NCBI GenBank assembly: GCA_025529335.1
Contig: JAMYHX010000170.1
Location: 1 to 64,000, forward strand
DNA from: Rhizopus sp. PT2906
Taxonomy: Eukaryota > Mucoromycota > Mucoromycetes > Mucorales > Rhizopodaceae
DNA: 64,000 nt
Direction: 5' to 3'
Shown piece after piece: positions 58,333-64,000 of this stretch. Position 1 is the first letter of the stretch. Each line of letters opens with the position of its first letter. The translations under genes and the position numbers were made by a program. Under the pieces are notes generated by a model. That model saw nothing but the letters and a program-made list of their open reading frames with translations. It made no database searches and had not been told where the DNA came from.

Positions 58333-59923
58333 ATGACAGAGAAAGAACACAAGACAACAAAGGTTTATTTATTTAATATAAAAAAAAGAGAGAGAGAGAA
58401 ACTGATTGTATAAAGAAAAGAAAGCAGGGTTACAGGATATAGAAAAGAGTCAGTTCCAATTACTTGAACAAGTAAAAGATTTAAAACATCAATTAAAGCA
58501 AAAGACGGATGAATGCAACGCACTTCAAGACAAGTTGAATACAAAAACAAGTAAGAAAAATATAAACTGTATTTAAATGTACTAACGAGTCTTCATTAGC
58601 TGAACATGAAGAAAAGTTGAAAAAGATGCGAGGTACAGAATAAATGAACTTGGCATTTAATAATATCAATAGAAATATTTGGACAGGCTACCAAAAGCAT
58701 AGACAACTATCGAGCAACGATTGCCTTGCAGAAAAAGGAAATTGAAGAATTAAAGTGTCAACTGGAAGAGTATCAAACTAAAGAAGAGAAATATAATATA
58801 GACTTGACGTCAAAACAATGTAATCCATCGATGATAATACAAGTTGAATTCTATTGATTATTTAAAATAGCAACCTTAGAAGTATTGAAAAGAGAAAAGG
58901 ATTCGGCAGAGGAGAGGATGGAGAACTATGTAAGGTTCTTGAGGCAATATATGTATAATTACTCATTTTAAAATAGAAAACTGAAAATGAGCAACTATCC
59001 AGTCAGATAGACACCTTAAAAACAGAGTTTGAGCAATACAAGAAACGAGCACGTAAACTGTTAGAAAAGAACAAGGAAGAGCAACAAGATATGACTAGAG
59101 TACATCAATTAGAGAAACAGTTACAAGAACTAGAACAGTAAATTATAAGAGCACACGTACAATATGGAATGTATACTGATCATCAATAGAAAATATGAGG
59201 CAGAATGTGGCAAAAAGTCTGAACAACAATTAGTCCTGGAGAGAGACTTGCGCAAGGCTATTGATCATATCAATGAACTAGAAGCACATCAAGCGACGTT
59301 ATTAAAGGAAAAGAGTACAAACGAATCACAGCTGAGTCGATTACGACAAGTGTCTGCGCGTGATAAGTCTAGGATAGAGTCACTTGAACATTCCTACCAG
59401 CAGGTATTAGATCAGCTCAAACAACAAAACCTCAGTCATCAAAAGGACATACATGAGCTACAAGAAAAAATAGAGCAATTAGAAAAGGAAAATAGTCACT
59501 TGGTGCAATTGAAGCAACAGCCCATGGATGTTTCCAAAGAGCAAACAAGACTAGAAAGAGAATTACAGGAATTACGTATTTCCTTACATGAATATGAATG
59601 TGACAATAGATCCTTGAGACGTCAGGAACAATTGTTAAAGAGTGAAATAAGGTAAAGAATAGATGATTTGTTTGAATCCTCTTACTTATATAAATAATAG
59701 GAAAATGAACGCGGTTGATAAACAACAAAATATGAGTATTGAATACTTGAAAAATGTCATTTTAAAGTTTTTGATGTCTGATAATAAGCAGGTAAAAAAA
59801 AAAAGAGCTTATAGTTTAAAAAGTCATTTGCTTATATAATCCTAGTCCATGGTACCTGTTATTTCTAAACTGTTATGCTTGAATGAAACGGAAACAGTTG
59901 ATTTAAAAAATAGCTGTTATTAA
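58333..59923 (+). CDS. GRIP-domain golgin-like coiled-coil protein
   Basis: Nine exons: 58333-58362, 58436-58550, 58600-58632, 58673-58819, 58871-58929, 58977-59137, 59190-59651, 59701-59791, 59846-59923; 391 residues. Almost the entire length is predicted coiled coil (heptads of L/I with many E, K and Q). The segment TEFEQYKKRARKLLEK in the middle is typical of golgins such as GCC1/GCC185. The last 50 residues, MSIEYLKNVILKFLMSDNK-SMVPVISKLLCLNETE, match a GRIP domain: the conserved Tyr that contacts Arl1, and the helical hairpin. Predicted trans-Golgi vesicle tether recruited by Arl1. The open frame starting at 59164 is only one of its exons. Confidence 0.8.
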
Positions 59924-60008
59924 ATCCTATGTGTGTACTTTTCCCTTTTTTATAAATCCTCTCCCCTCCTATTTTCTAATGAAAGGAGGTAGAAAGAGAG
60001 ATAGAAAA

Positions 60009-60029
60009 AGAGAGAGAGAGAGAGAGAGA
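60009..60029. repeat. (GA)n short microsatellite
   Basis: About ten GA units in the promoter region of CCT6. Confidence 0.9.
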
Positions 60030-60196
60030 ATCAATTTCCGCTGTAGCTGAGCGACAATTTTATTTTAACTCGTGTGCGTGTGTAGTGTGCTTTAATTGCC
60101 TTTGAAATTTTTTTTTTTTCTATTGCGGGACAAGAAGATCTTTCTACATCCTTCATCAGTTCTCTTTTTTTTCTTCTTCTTATTTGAAAACTAATA

Positions 60197-62068
60197 ATGT
60201 AAGTCATTTAACAAAAATAATAAAGTATATATAAACTAAGATAAAACTTAAGGTCATCTGCTGCTTTGAAAGTAATCAATCCAAATTCGGATGTCGCAAG
60301 ACGCGGACAGGCACTTCAGCTCAACATTACTGCCGCGATAGGTTTACAAGAAGTGCTAAGATCTAACTTGGGTCCTAGAGGAACAATCAAGATGTAACTA
60401 TATAATATAATAAACATGTTACAAAGTGAACTTATCATCACATAGGTTGGTAGATGGTGCTGGTGGTATTAAGCTTACCAAAGACGGAAAGGTCCTGTTG
60501 AGTGAAATGGTAAGCAAAAACACATAAATATACATAATGATCACTAACACTTAAAAAGCAAATTCAACATCCTACTGCTGCCATGATTGCCAAAGCCGCC
60601 ACAGCTCAAGATGAAATCACAGGAGATGGCACAACATCCATCGTCTTGATGGTCGGTGAACTTTTAAAACAAGCCGAACGTTATATCTCTGAAGGCCTCC
60701 ATCCTCGTGTAATCACAGAAGGATACGATCTTGCCAAAAAGGAAGCTCTCAAGGTAAGCATATATTCTACCGTGGAGAACAGTTATCTAATACATTGTAG
60801 TTTTTGGATGAATTCAAAGTGCAACGAGCCGAGATTGATCGTGAATTACTAGTATCAGTCGCACGTACCTCTCTTCGCACCAAAGTTCACCGTGCCTTGG
60901 CTGACACGTTGACCGAAGCTGTGGTCGATGCTGTCTTGGCTATTCATCGTGAAGGAGAACCTATCGATCTTCATATGGTTGAAATCATGAAAATGCAACA
61001 CCGTTCAGAGACAGAGTCTAAGCTGATCCGTGGTCTTGTCTTGGACCATGGTGCTCGTCATCCTGATATGCCCAAGCGAATCAAAGATGCATTCATCTTG
61101 ACACTCAACGTCAGTCTCGAATACGAAAAATCTGAAATCAACTCTGGCTTCTTCTATTCTACTCCTGAGCAACGTGATAGATTGGTAGAAAGTGAACGTA
61201 AGCATGTGGATGATAAGGTCCGCCGTCTAGTCGAGTTCAAGAATGAGATTTGTAGCGGTGAAAATGCTGATAAGGGATTTGTTATCATCAACCAAAAGGG
61301 TATTGACCCTCTTTCTCTTGACTTATTGGCTAAGCATGGTATCTTGGCCCTTCGTAGAGCTAAAAGAAGAAATATGGAGCGTCTTCAACTGGCGTGTGGT
61401 GGTGTTGCTCAAAACTCAGTAGAAGATTTGACACCTGAAATATTAGGTTACGCAGGATTAGTCTATGAACAAGTGTTGGGGGAAGATAAATACACATTTG
61501 TTGAAGATGTCAAGGATCCCTATAGTGTGACCATCTTGATCAAGGGACCTAATCCTCATATCATTGCTCAAACAAATGACGCTGTTCGTGATGGTCTTCG
61601 TGCTGTCAAGAATGCAATTGAAGATAAAGCTGTTGTTCCCGGTGGAGGTGCCTTTGAAGTAGCTCTCGCTCAACATTTGATGAAATATAAAAAGGAAGTC
61701 AAGGGTCGTGCCAAGATGGGCGTTCAAGCCTTTGCTGATGCTATGTTGATCATACCCAAGGTCCTTGCTAAAAATGCTGGTTTTGATGTTCAGGATGTGA
61801 TTGTTGCTTTACAGGTAAGAAAAAAAAAAAGATGTATATAATAAAACTAACATGTTTTAAGGATGAACACTCTGATGGTCACGTTGTAGGTGTTGACCTG
61901 AAGACAGGTGAAACGATGGATCCTAAATTAGAAGGCGTTTGGGACAATTACAGAGTTCATCGTCATATGCTCCATTCTTGCTCTGTTATCGCAAGTAACC
62001 TCTTATTAGTTGATGAAATGATGCGTGCTGGTAGAACATCCTTGAAAGGACCTCAACTTGGAGAATAA
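60197..62068 (+). CDS. CCT6: T-complex protein 1 subunit zeta (CCT6)
   Basis: Six exons: 60197-60198 (A and T of the start codon only), 60253-60393, 60446-60509, 60559-60753, 60801-61814, 61862-62068; 540 residues. The ATG is split AT|G by a 54-nt intron with donor GTAAGT. The protein then reads MSSAALKVINPNSDVARRGQAL, IKLTKDGKVLLSEMQIQHPTA, ATAQDEITGDGTTSIVL (the ATP-binding GDGTT), SEGLHPRVITEGY and VVPGGGAFEVAL, all group II chaperonin motifs. Zeta-specific features are the LEYEKSEINSGFFYST and QKGIDPLSLD segments. One of eight subunits of the cytosolic TRiC ring that folds actin and tubulin. Confidence 0.95.
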
Positions 62069-62115
62069 AGCAATGACGCATATAAAAAGTGATTAAAAAA
62101 AAAACAACTTTAATT

Positions 62116-63021
62116 CTAATAAGGGTTGCATCTATTTAGTTCAGCAAAGTAACTATGATTGAGTGCATCCTTTGCTGATATTCTTAATTGAGGTTGATAT
62201 TGAAGCATACGACTGAGTAAATCGAGACCACAGACATCAATATTGGGTAAAACTTGACTTATGCTCTGTTGAGGATAGATGACAGCTGGCTGTTTATATT
62301 CTGATAGTTGCGAGACACCAGGCCAAGTCTGTTCTGTTGGTGTGCCTAATAACCGAAATATCTTTTGTAACTGATCTTCATTGGTCGTTCCAGGGAACAA
62401 TGGTCGACCTGTGTACATTTCACCCATAATGCAGCCTGCTGACCAGATATCGATGGATGTCGAATACATACGAGAGCCCAAAAGGACATCAGGTGCACGA
62501 TACCAAAGCGTGACAACTTCATTCGAAAACGTGTTTACAGGGATACCAAAGGCACGAGCCAGACCAAAGTCTCCCAATTTCAATTCACCATGTTTATTGA
62601 TCAGCAGGTTCTGAGGCTTCAGGTCACGATGAAGTACTCTATTTTCATGACAATAGGCGATACCCTTCAATAGTTGATACATGAACGACTTGATAGTGGC
62701 TGTGTCGAGATTACCCTGTCGAGCGTCCATAAACTTTTTGAGGTCTTGGTCCATATACTCTGAGACAAGAATGAGTTTACTTTCGGTATGAATGACATCA
62801 AGTAGTCGAATGATGTTGGTATGTTTGAGTTCCTTCATGAGTGAAATTTCTCGAATGGCTGTGGAGGGTGCACCTTCTTCAGGATCTAAGTGAATTTCTT
62901 TAAGAGCTACTGTCTCTCCTGTAATTCGACTCTTTCCTTTATAAACGGTCGCATAGGTGCCTTCACCTAGCTTTTCCAGTCGAGTGTACCTTGTTTCAGG
63001 GTTCGAACCCAGGGAGTTCAT
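62116..63021 (-). CDS. PHO85: Cyclin-dependent kinase PHO85
   Basis: Intronless, 301 residues on the minus strand. ATG at 63021 gives MNSLGSNPETRYTRLEKLGEGTYATVYKG; the open frame extends further 5' only through low-complexity sequence. The cyclin-binding helix reads PSTAIRE, the catalytic loop HRDLKPQN and the metal loop DFGLARAFGIPVNTFSNEVVTLWYRAPDVLLGS. EYMDQDLKKFMD and GTTNEDQLQKIFRLLGTP are typical of Pho85. Nutrient-signalling kinase controlling phosphate response, glycogen and cell cycle. Converges on CCT6 with 47 nt between stop codons. Confidence 0.93.
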   Translation of the reverse strand: MNSLGSNPETRYTRLEKLGEGTYATVYKGKSRITGETVALKEIHLDPEEGAPSTAIREISLMKELKHTNIIRLLDVIHTESKLILVSEYMDQDLKKFMDARQGNLDTATIKSFMYQLLKGIAYCHENRVLHRDLKPQNLLINKHGELKLGDFGLARAFGIPVNTFSNEVVTLWYRAPDVLLGSRMYSTSIDIWSAGCIMGEMYTGRPLFPGTTNEDQLQKIFRLLGTPTEQTWPGVSQLSEYKQPAVIYPQQSISQVLPNIDVCGLDLLSRMLQYQPQLRISAKDALNHSYFAELNRCNPY

Positions 63022-63149
63022 GTTTTTGAACAAGAAGAAACACAAAAAAAGAAAATACAAGAAATCATGCAAAAAATAAAAAAGATGGCGCCTCGGCCAA
63101 CAGAGAAGTAAAAAAAAAAAAAGGGGGGGAGATCTGCCATAGTCTGGAA

Positions 63150-63153
63150 TCTC

Positions 63154-63190
<37 letters not shown>
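63150..63190. repeat. (CT)n / (CTTT)n compound microsatellite
   Basis: CT units followed by CTTT units in the upstream region of PHO85. Produces a spurious N-terminal extension of the kinase frame. Confidence 0.9.
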
Positions 63191-63191
<1 letters not shown>

Positions 63192-63307
63192 CATATAATA
63201 TAGTGATATATAGCATTGAATTTATTCGGTATCAAAAGGGGAGAACTTTTTATTGCCATGTGTCGAATAACCTCAGTCGGTTAATATTGGTTTCTATTTT
63301 TATAATT

Positions 63308-63514
63308 TCATTTTCCAGCAGTGGTTGCAGCCAATTCTTCTCTAACGGCTTCAATATGTTGCTTTAATAAATAATCCTTCTCTTTGAGTTCTTGTTCTTC
63401 TCTTTTCAGTCTAGCAATTTCTTCTCTTAATTGTTGCTCTTCATGAGTCAATCGATCCTTTCTAAAGGAGCCTTGGGGCTTGTTTAATAGTTCTGAACGG
63501 TAATAGTCTGCCAT
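63308..63514 (-). CDS. Small coiled-coil protein, 68 residues
   Basis: Single exon from an ATG at 63514 (MADYYRSELLNKPQGSFRKD) to a stop at 63308. From residue 20 on it is one continuous charged coiled coil (EEQQLREEIARLKREEQELKEKD). The compositional quality and a proper ATG near an A-rich leader suggest a real gene. I do not recognise the family. Size and pattern resemble small subunits of coiled-coil complexes; this is only a guess. Confidence 0.6.
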   Translation of the reverse strand: MADYYRSELLNKPQGSFRKDRLTHEEQQLREEIARLKREEQELKEKDYLLKQHIEAVREELAATTAGK

Positions 63515-64000
63515 GAGATAGGTATGTGTATAAAAAAAAGAAGAAAAAAAAAAGAATGAGAATGAACTAATTTATAAGCTAAAACATAGATAGAATACTC
63601 CTAACAGGCATGTTTTCTCTTTCCCCTTATTATTTTTATACATTTAAATGGTCTCTCTTTCATTCTCTGTTAAAAAAAAAAGCAGCATAACTGTTTTTTT
63701 TTATTGCATAAGAAGCTTTATATAGTAATTACACAAGATAAATTATTTATAATAGCTAATTACACAAAATCTACATCTCATTCAACATTTACGCCCTTAT
63801 TCATCGCAAAGAACGAAGCCCTTAAGCCTGTGGCAGCACGATGACGCGAAAAAAACGAGCGTAGCGAATTGGGAGCGACCAGTTGCACAAAATATGTACT
63901 GGAATAAGAAAAAATATGCAACATTACATGGCTTGGTTGCTTTTTTTTCGTTACTCTTTCTAGTTGAACATCACACATGCGCGACAAGTATTTGGTTCCT
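63515..64000. other. Right edge, possible repeat-derived sequence
   Basis: A minus-strand frame at 63778-63987 ends with SRHRAATGLRASFFAMNKGVNVE and has a different composition from the AT-rich spacer. It may be part of a repetitive element continuing beyond the window. No confident gene. Confidence 0.35.

Noticed and set aside
62996..63012. tRNA-like T-arm motif (GGTTCGAACCC)
   Set aside because: It lies inside the PHO85 coding sequence (Gly-Ser-Asn-Pro codons), and no matching A box, anticodon arm or acceptor stem was found.
63022..63216. N-terminal extension of PHO85 to an upstream start
   Set aside because: The extension runs through a CT/CTTT microsatellite and T-rich sequence; the family N-terminus begins at the ATG at 63021.

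Overview
The window is nuclear DNA of a filamentous fungus, most likely an early-diverging Mucoromycota (Mucorales-type). It is AT-rich and densely coding. Its roughly 97 reconstructable introns are tiny (mostly 45-70 nt, GT-AG, a few GC-AG), and its proteins are typical fungal housekeeping proteins. The intergenic remnants resemble Mucorales Fanzor, Tc1/mariner, MULE and LINE elements; that lineage call rests on family knowledge, not on a search. All exon coordinates below were derived by hand from reading frame, splice sites and family alignment knowledge.

Layout. 1-0.8 kb: broken Fanzor-like element. 2.3-16.2 kb: gene block with a Git1-like permease, an acidic unknown protein, NADH-cytochrome b5 reductase, RPS18, a VPS9-domain Rab GEF, an alpha-arrestin, a peroxisomal carnitine acetyltransferase and a Sed5-type syntaxin. 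16.2-26.2 kb: mobile-element graveyard (Fanzor remnant, retroelement RNase H, two Tc1/mariner-type transposase relics, a dispersed repeat) in which only thioredoxin and an NADPH-dependent MDR reductase are intact; a decayed second thioredoxin copy lies here too. 26.2-31.1 kb: TFIIA gamma, an Rsp5/NEDD4 ligase and a Met30-type F-box protein. 32.9-43.4 kb: TBC Rab-GAP, MBF1, LRR protein, RPL19, Ptc7-like phosphatase, a third Fanzor relic, a Tyr-rich micro-protein and an FHA protein of the SLMAP/Far9 type. 44.6-48.2 kb: tight tandem of methyltransferase, APC10, PRL phosphatase and PQ-loop transporter. 48.6-50.5 kb: C2H2 factor and GAPDH. 50.5-53.4 kb: LINE and MULE relics and the second copy of the dispersed repeat. 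53.4-63.5 kb: L-2-hydroxyglutarate dehydrogenase, a PCTAIRE-motif CDK, ankyrin protein, GRIP golgin, CCT6, PHO85 and a small coiled-coil protein.

Functional threads: membrane traffic (VPS9 GEF, TBC GAP, Sed5, GRIP golgin, arrestin) and regulated ubiquitylation (Rsp5, Met30, APC10). These are neighbours, not operons. The most unusual observations are three independently broken Fanzor-like nuclease copies within 41 kb, several genes whose ATG is split by an intron, a thioredoxin pseudogene that keeps an intron of identical length while losing its active site, and convergent E3 ligase genes 26 nt apart.
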